Below the pieces are notes generated by a model that saw only the letters and a list, made by a program, of their open reading frames with translations, was not told where the DNA came from and ran no database searches. From Oegoconia quadripuncta (Eukaryota > Arthropoda > Insecta > Lepidoptera > Autostichidae), in NCBI GenBank assembly GCA_949316235.1, contig OX438751.1, positions 20,832,801 through 20,896,800 on the forward strand: DNA of 64,000 nucleotides, given 5' to 3'. Made by a program: the position numbers and the translations under genes. Below, one piece after another: positions 1 through 10,896 of this stretch; the stretch's first letter is position 1, and each line of letters begins with the position of its first letter.

Positions 1-151
1 AAAGTCTAGAAAAATTAAAATATGTAGCCTCTACTATATGGAAATAAATAAGCACATGTTTGAGCATTTTTCTTAACTCTTTCTGAACACAACCAACACT
101 AAGTCGATATGGCCATCGTTCTGTAAAAAATGCTATATTAGAACTGAGAAA

Positions 152-430
152 ATAATAATAATAATAATAAAAAATACCTCTCACATACACACAGCGCCAT
201 CTAGTTCCACACTAAGCAACTAGGCTCGTATTATGGATACCGATGGTTGATGAACTACACAAATACATTTTTTTTTGTAAATAAATACATGAATAAATGA
301 AAAGCATCCATAACTGGGGAACACAAGTCTGTATTCACCATACAAACATATGCCCCTAGCGGGATTCGAACCCGCGACCTTTTGGTATAGCAGTCAGAAT
401 TTTTAACCACTACACCAAACAGGTCGTCGT
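152..430 (-). repeat. SINE family B, near full length
   Basis: tRNA-derived SINE. The tRNA-like head is at the 430 end, with a B-box-like segment (gggattcgaacccgcgacc) near 360. The body carries the family's landmarks: a GTAAATAAATA stretch near 280 and the 'gccatctagttccacac' tail near 190, followed by an (ATA)n 3' end. At least seven further copies occur in this window. Confidence 0.85.
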
Positions 431-831
431 TTCAACAAACAAAATCCTGCAAACCTGCAAATGGTGCACCTGTTTCGAGGACTAGTCAGACTTCCAGTAA
501 CCTATTTTCAAAGTCTTAGAATTTAGCGTTATAGTTTTAAACCTAATGCGATAACATTCCTTTTATTGTCTTATTTTGAAACTAGATTAATTACGATTCT
601 ATCTAAAACAAAATTAAACTATAGGTAATCGACTTGTTAGCCTGCTACGCCTCCTATGCCAATGCAATGTATGCCGTATTAGTCTCTACATTTAGGATGG
701 AAGTAGTGCGGTCGGGACCTTCCAATCCACTAAATCGGAATCTAACTGTTCTAAAGTCGATTACTCCTTCCAATTTCCTAAATTAGATTTCCTACAAATA
801 GGATAGTGCAATTTTTTTGCTATCGAACGCA

Positions 832-1264
832 AATATTGGGTATTTACCTATGAAATTGGAGTTTTTTTTCTTCGTTAATCATATGTACCATTTCCTGTGA
901 TTTTCAAAGCTATATCCAAATTTGTTTTTTATTTGGAAAATGGAATATAATTTCAAAGTTTCACATGAAATATTTTTTAATTTCTGGGCTAAATCACATA
1001 ATAAAAAAAATTGAAACAGAGCTCTTTTCATGTGCTTCCCATAATCATTTCTTAGATTCGCTGAAACTTTTATAAAGCGGTTACTTTTAAAAATTAACGC
1101 TGCCTATACTTAACTTAATGTTATTCGATAATGCACACAAAGTTTGGCTAATTTTGGATTTGCCGTTCCAAAAAAATAAATAAAAATGTTTGTATGGAGA
1201 ATACAGTCTTAATGAAATTCTTCATACTAAACGCCAATTTCATAGGTAAGGACCTCATATTTGT
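832..1264 (+). mobile_element. MITE family E, copy 1
   Basis: Non-autonomous inverted-repeat element of about 430 bp. The termini are inverted copies of 'tttacctatgaaattgg' (near 841) and 'ccaatttcataggtaa' (near 1234). The interior matches the copies at 7114-7541 and, inverted, 60465-60873. No coding capacity. Confidence 0.8.
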
Positions 1265-1439
1265 AAAACGCCGGAGTGGAGACCATACGCCGCCAAGCGC
1301 TCAGCGTAGGATGTCCAGTCACAAAGTGCAGGGTAGACCTAAGTCACATGTCGGTAAGTCACACTCAGCCACCCGGATCCTATTTAGGGTATCGTACTAC
1401 AACTACACGATAAGGCGAAGGTCTTTATTATTACTTATC

Positions 1440-1790
1440 GCACCGAAACGTGGTCTCTCACTATAAGGTTCCAGTAGACATTCAAAATTTGCCTTTAAAT
1501 AAATTTAAAGCAATTATAAAACAGAAATTATCAGCAAAAGGCTATTATAAAATCACTGACTATTATAGCTGTCTGATTATTCATATAATTATCAAATCAC
1601 AAATTGTAACCCATAATCTGTTTAAAAGAGCTACCCTAGAGTTACGTGCTCGTTCTTATCTGCGGAGTCAGTTTTGTGAATGAGCAGTAAATTTAAATGT
1701 AATATTAATATTAATATTAATAGTGACGTTTTCAAGTGATAATTTTATCCTATGAAATAAAATATTTTGATTTGATTTGATATACCTAGT
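1440..1790 (+). pseudogene. LINE 3' end fragment
   Basis: A 77-codon open stretch (1450-1683) contains NLPLNKFKAIIKQKL, which resembles the extreme C-terminus of lepidopteran non-LTR retrotransposon polyproteins. An AT-rich 3' region ending in a short TTTGA-type tandem tail near 1770 follows. No upstream reverse transcriptase domain is present, so this is a 5'-truncated remnant. The clade is not certain. Confidence 0.5.
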
Positions 1791-1799
1791 CTCATAAGA

Positions 1800-2037
1800 A
1801 GGCTCAAGGTCATGCAACTATGGAGAGGGTTATGCTCGGTTTGTCACTCAGAGAAGAACGACAGTGTTCCGACATTAGCCTAGCGGATTAGTAAGTTGAA
1901 GTGGCAGTGGACAGGGCACATTACTAGAAGAACTGGTGGCCGGTGGTGCATTAAAGTTCTCGAGAGGAGACCAAACATCGGCAAGCGTCGCATAAGAAGA
2001 CGTCCTAAAAGTGCCCTACCACCACCATCTCAGCTCG
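1800..2037 (+). pseudogene. LINE reverse-transcriptase C-terminal fragment
   Basis: Conceptual translation around 1896-2010 includes WTGHITRRTGGRW and KVLERRP, matching the 'GH..R..GRW..KVLEWRP' pattern found after the reverse transcriptase domain in RTE-like elements. Stops and frame changes break it. It abuts the SINE D copy on its right. Confidence 0.55.
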
Positions 2038-2335
2038 TAAACATCCCACTGCAGGGATGTTTACCTTCCCTCTTATAATGAGGGAGTATGGGTCATAGTC
2101 CACCATACTGGCCTAACGCTGGTTGGGGACTTCAAATGCCTTAGAATTTTTATTTCTCAGACATGCAGTTTTCCTCGCAATGTTTTTCCTTCACCGTTTA
2201 AGAACAGTCGGATAAATGCATATAAGTAATTAAATTAAATTTAAAAAGTCTTAGTAATGGCCTGCCTGGGAATCGAATCGGGACCTTCAAAATTTCGAGA
2301 CCACGCCTTAACCGCTGAGTCACCGATGCTCCTAT
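2038..2335 (-). repeat. SINE family D, inverted copy
   Basis: The same family as 5997-6275, in opposite orientation. The tRNA-like head is at the right (box-B-like 'gggaatcgaatcgggacc' near 2269) and the tail at the left begins with the 'acatcccactgcaggg' motif. The central 'acatgcagttttcctcgca' block is also shared. Confidence 0.75.
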
Positions 2336-2389
2336 TACCAACTAAACCGAATATAAAACAAGACCGCACTGAGCATCGAAACCGTGAAC

Positions 2390-2433
2390 CCGTTGTAAAT
2401 CCTATGTTGTTTTCATTGAGCCACGGAGGCGGT
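2390..2433 (-). repeat. SINE family C, head fragment
   Basis: Short match to the tRNA-like head of SINE C (a 'ttgagccacggaggcgg' block), on the complementary strand. The rest of the element is absent; a 5S-SINE body fragment follows directly. Confidence 0.55.
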
Positions 2434-2467
2434 GCTTCGGAGGACAGATTATATAGTCGATCCCGAT

Positions 2468-2690
2468 TATTTTCAATTGAAGGTGGTTGTTATGCCAAAT
2501 CGGTGGCCTACAGGGGCGGCTTAGAACACTGACTGTCAGGTGGTCGGTTTTCACCAATCCGCATTGGGCCACGTGGTTCACCACGTGGCCCAATACGTGC
2601 CGTGATTCAACACGGCCCAGTTTCTCCCAGTAACAGGAGGTTGTGCCCCAACAGTAGCGTTGAGACCTAGATAAAGTGGTGGCAAATTTG
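2468..2690 (+). repeat. 5S-rRNA-type SINE, 3' body fragment
   Basis: Carries the body blocks of the 5S-headed SINE best seen at 22160-22510: 'tacaggggcggctta', 'aacactgactgtca' and a 'ccgcattgggccacg' segment. The 5S-like head is missing. Confidence 0.6.
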
Positions 2691-2730
2691 GAAAAATCTT
2701 TTTAAGTAAACGGTTGGTAGGTCTACTCAC

Positions 2731-2888
2731 TCCGCTGCATATCCATAATTTGGGGAAGTGGAATGATAAGCCGCGTTAGCACATATACTTCCAGGATTCA
2801 TGTATTCCAGCACTTTAACGCAGTCTTTATTTGTCCACACCTTTTGTTTTGCTTCTTTTAGATATATCGTACCGGTATAAGAGTGTTC
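2731..2888 (-). CDS. Serine protease exon 2
   Basis: 158 bp, phase 0 in and phase 2 out. It encodes a segment with cysteines at NKDC and SICAN, as expected for the region between the GWG motif and the catalytic Ser loop of S1 proteases. Flanking sites are TTTTCAG and GTGAGT. Not part of any long single-frame ORF, so identified by phase and cysteine placement. Confidence 0.7.
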
Positions 2889-3882
2889 CTGAAAACACAT
2901 TTACCAACATCTTTTAAAATAAACAAAACTTTAAAGAAAAATGTAAGAACCTGATACGATTTGCTTATTACCTATGTGATCTCATCCTAAGCTCCACTGA
3001 AAACCGGCGTTGTAGTCGTTTTTCCTCTCGACTACAACCTATGCTGAGATGGGGCCCATGTGATACCACGTTTTCGTAAACCTTTCTAAAACCAATGATA
3101 TCTTTAAAATAAGGCTCTATGGCGATAGCTCTAAAAAATGCTAGATGGCGCTAGCGGTTTTTAAAACATAAATAGTTGTTTTACTCCTGCTCACTAAACA
3201 CCTACAAATGTAAATAACAACCGTTCCGGAGGTAGACTTGGTAACCTGGATACAGGATACTTTTCCTAGTTCAGGAACCAGGCTTTACAAGTTCTAACCG
3301 TTCCTAACCTATGTATTGACTGTGTTTGTTCAAAATGCAGCGATGTAAACTTGTTGACTGAAAAAATAATGTAATAAGAAATTGGGATATTGTACTTACA
3401 TCTATCAAGCCCCATCCAGCCAATTCTGCTGGCTCGTCGTAAGGTGGACTCCTCCAAAGCGCCACCCTCTTCACGTTAGTTCCAAACTTCAAAGGCTTTT
3501 TCATCCTCACCAGCGCTATATCGTTGGTCACGTAATCCTCTTCGTAATTAGGATGCATTACAAAACGCGACGCTGAGTTTGAAATGCCTTTGTTCTTCGC
3601 TGCCGAGCCCACTACGACGCCAATATACGAGGACTGGAGGCACTCCTCCAGACAGTGCGATGCGGTCAATAAAATGACCTGGTTAAGAATAGATGAGCCA
3701 CACGCCCAATTCTCAACTATGTTCGGTTTCTGACAGGAAACCGCAATGAATGCAGAATGTGGGAACTTTTTTATCGTCGCGTAACTTCCGCCCACAATAA
3801 ATGGCTCCAATTCTCCAATGCCATTCCTTATTATTATTAATAAACTACACAAGCTAATGCTTATAAATATTGCAATTTCCAT
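2731..3882 (-). CDS. Trypsin-like serine protease (S1 family), 3' part missing
   Basis: Secreted chymotrypsin-fold endopeptidase, reconstructed from two - strand exons: 3882-3400 (161 codons) and 2888-2731. The start chosen (3882) gives a signal peptide directly: a hydrophobic core at residues 3-18. A start 15 codons upstream (3927) is also open. The activation site is F/IVGG (residues 29-32), the catalytic His is in TASHC (H76) and the Asp in NDIALV (D121), followed by AGWG. The exon 1 donor is GTAAGT, phase 0; exon 2 starts after TTTTCAG and continues EHSYTGTIYLKEA. Exon 2 ends in phase 2 with GA before GTGAGT, fitting the Asp codon of a following SGGP exon. That catalytic Ser exon was not found between 1 and 2730, which is filled with LINE and SINE debris. 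It may lie beyond the left edge, or the gene may be broken. Family assignment is firm; substrate is unknown. Confidence 0.8.
3400..3882 (-). CDS. Serine protease exon 1 (signal peptide, His and Asp)
   Basis: 161 codons ending in GWGLID. It contains the signal peptide, the IVGG processing site and two of the three catalytic residues. The donor GTAAGT lies at 3399-3394 on the complementary strand; reading through it soon leads out of homology, which supports the splice. Confidence 0.8.
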
Positions 3883-4289
3883 TTCTTGGAACAAGGTGGA
3901 CGGTTGTATAATTATGCATTTAGCCATAGAGAGAAGTCAATGGTTGTTTGCACCATAAGTTTTTAATCAGGCATCGTAATAAGTTACGGGCAATTTAGTA
4001 GTCATGATTATTGGTAGGGTCATTAATTTGCCACCATACAGCACTCGACGGCGAAACTCAGTGGTTGGAAACTAAATTGGAAACATAAATTTTCTCTTTA
4101 AATTCTTTGTGCTTCTAAGTGACAAAACAAACTGAAAGCCATGTTTTTTAGGGTTGCGTGTCATGTGTCCGTCCGTCTGTCTGTCTTGCTGTCGTCTGTC
4201 ACAAAACTTTAACTACAATCTCATATTTGCACCAATGGTGTGTCTTGCTGACTCAAAGTCAGGTAAAGTATAAAAAATGTTTTAAGATA

Positions 4290-4455
4290 TTTTATAGAGG
4301 ATGGTCACTTGTGGGCCAACATCATCACCAGCCCAGCGGTAGAATGCATCGGGGCAGACCGAAAAGGAGATGGCGGGACGAGCTGGATAATTTCCTCAAC
4401 AATTGGTCAGAGGAAGCCTGATACAGCAGTGGGATAGATAGTATGGGCTCGTGAA
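4290..4455 (+). pseudogene. LINE C-terminal fragment
   Basis: Translation includes MHRGRPKRRWRDELDNFLNNW, the 'GRP..RW.D.L' motif near the end of RTE-like LINE proteins, then a stop and a short poly-A at 4455. Only the last ~40 codons remain. Confidence 0.6.
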
Positions 4456-5089
4456 AAAAAAAATATAAGGTGGCTCTAGTTTTTTATTATAAGTTGTCAT
4501 TATTTAGGACTTGTTATGTAGAGAAAGGCTGTATTTATTGTTTTAAAAAATATTATAAAAGTAAGGCATGAAAAGCCGTCAAAGTCAGAAGAAGAAGACG
4601 AAAAGTTCTTGCCCATACTGTGGATGAGTGCCCCGACAGATATTTCCCCGGCGGCCTGTAGAATTCAATGAGCTCAACATAGCGGCAGTAAAATCGATCG
4701 AGAGCGTTGGACATTGACTATAATAGCAGGATTAGTTGCTATTGGCCGAAAGATAATAATATTTTTTTATTTAATCATTTAGGTCAAGCAATTAGTACTT
4801 CAAAAAACTATAAAAATATAAATTAATTAAATCACTTTACGCAGCGCTTGACATAGAGATCATAGCAGTGCGCCATATAAGGGCAGATCCCGCCTCCACA
4901 CTCCGCCCACTGTAACTCCTGTAAGCCAGGATCAACAGTGGTACTCGACACGGCGCCTACTAAAGGTAGATGGTGCCCTACGAGATTCTATTGCTACCTT
5001 GGACCCCAGACTAATAAAAGAAAGGAATAGGGTGTGTAAGTAGGAAAAGAAGATTCCCACTTCCCCCCTCGGCAAATAAGGGCAGTCAA

Positions 5090-5385
5090 ATCTGCCTGCA
5101 GTCATCATAATTACGTTGTTCGGGCTGCTTCGCACTCTGCGCACCATGGACTCGCACCTTTTTCACGTGGTTGCCTAAAACCAGTCGATTCGTGCCTCAG
5201 CAAACATGCCGAGTAAGGGGCAGCCCCAACAACGCCCTGAATGCGTTATACAGAACGCGCCCTATTCTATTTTTGAATATAAGCAGCCCACAGGCTGCTG
5301 GCATAAAAAGATGTGCAGTACCCACTAAACAATGTAGCTTTGCCTTGCCTAGAGCATCGCGCGATAATAATAAATAAATATCCTT
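5090..5385 (-). pseudogene. LINE reverse-transcriptase C-terminal fragment, interrupted by a SINE
   Basis: The - strand reads ...RIGRVLYNAFRALLGLP, close to the 'LRVAYNNAFR.LLGLP' motif of the thumb/C-terminal part of insect non-LTR reverse transcriptases. Downstream frames are broken. A SINE B copy has inserted into it, with a long target-site duplication, and LINE-like sequence continues on the other side (5636 onward). Confidence 0.55.
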
Positions 5386-5611
5386 AGACATACACACAGC
5401 GCCATCTAGTTCAACAGTAAGCAACTATAGGCTTGCGTTGTGGATACCAGATGGTTGATATACTACATAAATACATTTTTTTTTGTAAATAAATACTTAT
5501 TATAAATAAAAACACCCATAACTCGGGTACGCATGTCCGTATTCATCACACAAACATGTGCCCCAAGCGGAATTCGAATCCGTGAACATTTGGTATAGTG
5601 GTCAGAGTTGA
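5368..5611 (-). repeat. SINE family B with 24-bp target-site duplication
   Basis: Head at the right, tail at the left. It is flanked by perfect 24-bp direct repeats at 5344-5367 and 5612-5635 (cttgcctagagcatcgcgcg followed by ataa), the signature of LINE-mediated retrotransposition. The exact duplication suggests a fairly recent insertion. Confidence 0.9.
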
Positions 5612-5996
5612 CTTGCCTAGAGCATCGCGCGATAACACGACCGAGTTGGATTGGTCCTATTTTACTATGCCGGAAATCATATTGCCAATTATTATTTCTT
5701 TTCAATTTTATTGGGGAGACAGAAGGTATTTTTATAACAATAGATCGCACACTAATGAATGACGATGCCTTTCTTTAATGGTTGTGTATAGTTGTAAATC
5801 TTCAGACATTCATGTCTATGCTGGACCACACAGTATAAAAGTCGTAAACATGTAAGTGGGATCAGGCGGGTAGAGACCACATAGTTCTAATCCTACTTAT
5901 TTACCATAAGAGGATCGTGTTAGGCGCCTTTAGCTGTTCAAGCATGGAGCAAATTTTAACAATACTTTTACGTAAAAGAATAATAGTACAATTGAA

Positions 5997-6275
5997 AAGG
6001 AGCGTCTGTGGCTCATCGGTTAAGATGCGGTCTCTCAATTTGGGAGGTCCGGGTTCGATTCCCAGTCTGGTCATTTACCAATGAGTTTTTAAATTTAATA
6101 CTTATCCGACTGATCTTAAAACGGTGAAGGAAAACATCGTGAGGAAACCTGCATGCCTGAGAAATTAAAAATCAAAGGCATGTGAAGTCCCCAACCCTGG
6201 GACTATGGCCCCCGCATATTATACGAGGGAAGGTCTATATTCCTGCAGTGGCATGTTTACGGGTTAATGACGAAT
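5997..6275 (+). repeat. SINE family D, full-length copy
   Basis: tRNA-like head (ggctcatcggttaagatgc, A-box-like; gggttcgattcccagtctgg, B-box-like at about 6051) followed by a body with 'aacatcgtgaggaaacctgc' and a tail with 'ctgcagtggcatgtttacggg'. Not a functional tRNA gene: there is no complete cloverleaf and the sequence recurs with the SINE body. Confidence 0.85.
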
Positions 6276-6303
6276 TGTTAATTTATTTCTACTATATGAA
6301 AAA

Positions 6304-6645
6304 ATGTATTTTGAAGTCGGCGCTACAATTGAATGTAAAGATAGAGAGATAATAAATTATAATAGAGACATCGGTTCCGAATACATTTTCCTTGCTTTCA
6401 GAGTCGAAACTTTAGGTCCTAGGGGGCCGGGCGCTCTTAAATTTTTCTTTAATATTTCAAAGCGCTTAGTCAATGTCACTGGTGACCCGAGAGCTGCTTG
6501 TTTCCTCGCTCAACGCTTAAGTATCTGCATACAACGAGAAAACGCTGCCAGCGTTTTGGGTACCTTGCCTCGCCGCCCATATTTTTACATTTGTTCTAGT
6601 TTATATTTAAATTCCATCTCTTTGTTACTGTTTTTAAATAAATAA
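6304..6645 (+). pseudogene. Non-LTR retrotransposon C-terminal ORF fragment (ETLGPRGPG type)
   Basis: An open frame of 113 codons contains FRVETLGPRGPGALK, VTGDPRAACFLAQRLS and QRENAASVLGT. I recognise this as the kind of conserved C-terminal tail found on some insect non-LTR retrotransposon proteins; the clade is uncertain. Related but more decayed pieces lie in intron 6 of the glucosidase gene (50430-51270). AATAAATAAA follows at about 6640. Confidence 0.6.
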
Positions 6646-7113
6646 ATTTATATATTTGGAACCATTGAATGTGAATCAACCTACATTATTATCATTGTTA
6701 CACATTGGCCCCGCATTTGAAAGATATTTCTTAGTATAGTAGAAATAATAATAATTACGACAGTGAACATAGAAAATAACTGATTAAGAAATACGAGCAT
6801 TTCAATAAAATATTTTTTTTTGTAGTGTCTGATTAATTGAAGTCGGTTTCTTTTGTTAAAAAGTTTTTATTTTCCACCTTTTAGTAATTGGCATGCTTGC
6901 CAATCTCCCTGATCATTTTTGTGCCAATGGCGACCCCTTCTCGCACCTACAGGTTAGGTGGGCAGTTGGGGTATACCAGCTCGACTTGATGATCTTCGCT
7001 TTGTGATATTTCTTTATAATCACACCGACCTTCTCTACACTTTTTTCATACAAACCCAAAGTGTATCTACTCATGTCATAGTTTCCCTGTGCAAAAACTA
7101 CACAATCGTCTAA

Positions 7114-7541
7114 ATATTGGGTATTTACCTATGAAATTGGAGTTATTTTTCTTCATTAATCATATGTACCAATTCCTGCGATTTTCAAAGCTGTATCCAA
7201 ATTTGTTTTTTATTTGGAAAATGGAATATTATTTCAATGTTTCACATGAATTATTTTTTAATTTCTGGGCTAAATCACACAATAGGTAAAAATAATTTGA
7301 ACAGAGCTCTTTTCATGTGCTTCCCATAATAATTTCTTAGATTCGCTGAAACTTTTATAAAGCGGTTACTTTTAAAAATTAACGCTGCCTATACTTAACT
7401 TAATGTTATCCGATACCTAATACACACAAAGTTTAGCTAAATTCGGATTTGCTGTTTCCAAAAAAAAAATCATAAGTGTTTGTATGGAGAAAACAATCTT
7501 AATAAAGTTCTTCATACAAAACGCCAATTTCATAGGTAAGG
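7114..7541 (+). mobile_element. MITE family E, copy 2
   Basis: Collinear with 832-1264 over its whole length, including both inverted termini. It differs mainly by small substitutions and a few indels. Confidence 0.8.
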
Positions 7542-7824
7542 AAGGTAAATGCTATACTGCTGTTTACCATGATTACAAAAAATTAGGTAGGTACGGAACC
7601 AAGTGCGCTGAAATTACAATGGCACTAACTTGACGGCATTCCCTTTCACTTACAAAAAGAACCACGTGATCAACCGCAAAATCTCGGAGACACGGTGTAT
7701 ACATATATTAAAAAAAAACATCCAACAAACGGCCGAATTGAGTACCTCCTCCTTTTTGAAGTCAGTTCAAAAGTAACATCTGAAATAGCCATATTGAATA
7801 CAATTATCTAAAATTATTATGAAC

Positions 7825-8234
7825 TATACAGGGTGAATTTGAATTCGTGTAATTTCCATTGACTGGTGACGCCACTCTGGATTACGAATAACATAATTCC
7901 CCGAGGCACCATAGTCGAATTCTATCAAAATAGTTTTGATTACCCTCACAAAGAATACCATTCTGAAACCACTTTCAGTATGGAAGTCCAACAATTTTCG
8001 GCTGGTGATTGGACTCCTGATTAAGAACAATTATCTACTAGGTAGCCATAGCCGAAATCAGCCGGAAATTTTTGGCCTTTCGTACTAAAGGTGGTTTCGG
8101 AACGGTTTTCTTTATATGGGTAATCGAAAATTTTTGATCGAATTCGGCTATGGTTCCCAGTGGAAAGTTGTTCATAATCAGGAATGGAGTCACCAGCCAA
8201 CAGGAATTGCACTAATTCAATTTCACCCTGTATA
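7825..8234 (+). mobile_element. Foldback MITE with TATACAGGG termini
   Basis: 410-bp element whose left and right halves are imperfect inverted repeats of each other over roughly 190 bp each. The ends read 'tatacagggtgaatttgaat' and, inverted at the right, 'tatacagggtgaaattgaat'. TATA/CAGGG ends are like those of the mariner-superfamily element at 15319. Open frames inside it are by-products of the inverted repeat. A fragment of the same family is at 53500-53600. Confidence 0.8.
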
Positions 8235-8324
8235 GATAAAACGTTTATTTGCATATTACAAAAGCACACAATAAAATGTATTACACATAGGTATTTCACT
8301 AAAAATTTACCAATTTCATTATGA

Positions 8325-8655
8325 TGAAGTGGCTCCGTGCTCAATGTAAACAACGTTGGGCTTACGATTCGGAGGTTGCGGGCTCGATCCCCTGCGGGGG
8401 ACATGTTTAAGTACTCGGTTTGGTTGGTGGAAGGGCATTTTAAATGTCCGCCTGGCTAGCTACCATCATCTTATCTAAATCTGCCGCCAAGCAACAATGT
8501 TAATAGCATTGTTGTGTTCCGGTTGCCAGAGATAAGATAGTCAGTCCCCCAAATGTGTTGGGGTTTCCGGGTCAGTACTCTTCCACCTTCGACTTCATCT
8601 TCACTTAACATCAGGTGTGATTGGGGTCAAGTACCCGTTGTGCATAAAAAAAAAG
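8325..8655 (+). repeat. SINE family C, full-length copy
   Basis: tRNA-like head (gtggctccgtgctcaatg, then 'gcgggctcgatcccctgcgg'), body with 'ggtttggttggtggaaggg', 'tctgccgccaagcaacaatg' and 'gggtttccgggtcagtac', and tail 'acttaacatcaggtgtgatt' ending in gtgcat(A)n. The commonest SINE in the window. Confidence 0.88.
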
Positions 8656-9600
8656 GTTTTATGAACAAGCAATCTACATCAGGGGTGACGCGTCACCTTC
8701 CTCCATCAAATGCTACTAAGCTTCAACCATTTATCGCTTTGAGCTACGAAGTTTTAGGCGAAGTTTTAAATGTTTATACCAGAACGTATTTTTTATTTAA
8801 GCGTTATTTTATAAATAGATAAAGCGTTTATTTGTTACTCCAGTCACACACATACTTAAAGTTTTGCAGAAATTTCTATAAAATTTTTTGATTATCGAAA
8901 CGACAGATGTTCATAAAAATAGATTCTTAGTTACTTAGATTAAGACTGGATCTTAATTCTTGCGTCACGGTGGGTGGTTCAGGTGTCTCATAAAAAAACA
9001 CTGAAGTGCGTGCTGGACCATGTACATTGTAGAATTCCGTAGCACGTACCTACTAAGTAGAATTTTTAATGTTAATTACCCACCACAAAATAACTTTGTA
9101 TTTTCATAATAATTCACAATTTCACAATTGTGAAATACATAGTTTAACTGAAAATAAATAAATGGACACTTACCTACACCAATTATTTAGTCCCAAACTA
9201 GGCAGTCTATACTATAGCTACTAGATAACGAATTTATTGAGACATCTAACGTGTTTTGCTAATTTCTAGCCTTATTATTAATCTTATTACGTATGGGGTT
9301 TATATTTATATTATTCGCATAAGAAATGCAAACATTACAATCTCTAAAGAAATCTCTTCCTAGCAAACCTTCCGGAGGTTAGGAATGGGGACACAGGATG
9401 GGGATATTTTATTTAATAATTTCACTACATTACTATAAAAACATGATTTTCAATAGGTTATAATCATACGGATTGACGTGACATATTTATAGTGGTTCCG
9501 TTTTAACTACTTGCCTGCGGACCCCCACAAAATAGGTAATAACGTAAAATATCCGCAGGCGCTAAGGATGATAATTACGTTTAAACAGACAGTTGAGATG
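8656..9600. other. No gene recognised; SINE A tail fragment inside
   Basis: AT-rich DNA. The only assignable piece is the inverted 3' part of SINE A at about 9151-9232 ('cacttacctacaccaatt', 'agtcccaaactaggca'). The segment at 8810-8890 resembles the LINE 3' tail seen at 61000 ('gtttatttgttactccagtc'). Confidence 0.5.
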
Positions 9601-10737
9601 AGACAGAAATTTATTTATTATACGCAGTAACATTACGGGCGCTGCTGGGATGTATTGATGATTTTATATGATCCCAAGTTATAGAGACGCACACACGTTG
9701 TTTATTAGACAATAAAATATTCACAGTTTTCAATAGATAAGTAGGTAGGTACTTAACTGCAAAAGTGTACCTTGTTTGGGTTCCGTACGTCAAAAACTGA
9801 ATGAACGAAAAATAAATAAAATGGTTAGGACACACCATGAGGAAATAAAGAATCTCTCATGCATACATATATACCCGCGAATCTCTTCAGTCGGGTAAAA
9901 AGATACAACAAACTGTTCTGTTCGTAACAAATGCAAATACAACCTAAATACTTATATGAAATTATGTGCAACGGTTTTTAAGCTTAGGTTCGAAACACTG
10001 CCAAATTATATATTTCTTTCTCACAAACTGACTGTTTGATGAATGCACTCTAAGCAAAGTGGTACTATAGTTATCATATGAAAACTCACTTCTTGTGGTT
10101 TCGGTACGTAAATAGTTATTTATACAACTGTTGTATAATGAGGGGTATTAAAACACGAATGTGGGTGAGAAATAGTATCATATGAGTATTTTAATTCCTA
10201 TTATGTACAGTTGCATACGAGACTTTATCTACACCTAAGTAAGTTTAAGATTCTGAAATCGTAGGTTGTTGGGTACGTTGTAAAAATGGCGGCATGCGAC
10301 GAGAATTATAATAACCTATAATTTATTGTTCTTTTTTCAAAATGACAACACAGCTATGATGGTGAAACGGGCGTGCATGAGAATGTTCTTTTTTTGAAAT
10401 TCATAAATTTATGCACAAAAATTTATTAAAAATAACAATGTACATAGAGGATATCTGGTTTGTGTTTTTTTGTTACATTGGAACAAGTTTTCGCTCGCTC
10501 ATTAGGATCAAATTTCGGGACATGGACATTGACAAAAAGTCGTGAATATTGAAAGTAAAGCCTCGTCCGCACAGGGGACATTTTGTCTCGGGTTTCGGCA
10601 CAAGGTATCGGTGTACATTATATCGAGCAAAACGATCGAACCAATCTACAACTTGCATCCTATAACATGATTGATGATATCTTGGCATATCCGTCTCGGT
10701 GCATCCCGTGCCGCTGAGCAAGACCTCATCAGCCCAC
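9600..10737. other. No gene supported; one uncharacterised open stretch
   Basis: AT-rich. A - strand open frame (10745-10473) ends in ...CPLCGRGFTFNIHDFL; it lacks an ATG near its 5' end, begins at the edge of a palindromic element and matches no family I know. I do not call it a gene. Confidence 0.4.
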
Positions 10738-10896
10738 CTAGCCAAGTGGCGAGCGTTTCTATAACAAGAAACGCTAACATTTCACATCTCGCAGCTGATT
10801 GGATGTCAATAAGTCATATAAGTTGACAACCAATCAGCTGCGAGAACTGTAGCGTTAGCGTTTGTCGTTATAGAAACGTTTGCCACTTGTCTATAG
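10738..10896. mobile_element. Short palindromic MITE
   Basis: Arms of about 65 bp: 'aagtggcgagcgtttctata' and 'ctcgcagctgattgg' on the left are matched, inverted, by 'ccaatcagctgcgag' and 'tatagaaacgtttgccactt' on the right, with a spacer of about 25 bp. The right arm has a few insertions. Foldback type, no coding capacity. Confidence 0.75.

Noticed and set aside
8021..8404. 127-codon - strand frame
   Set aside because: Lies across a foldback MITE and a SINE C head; no domain.
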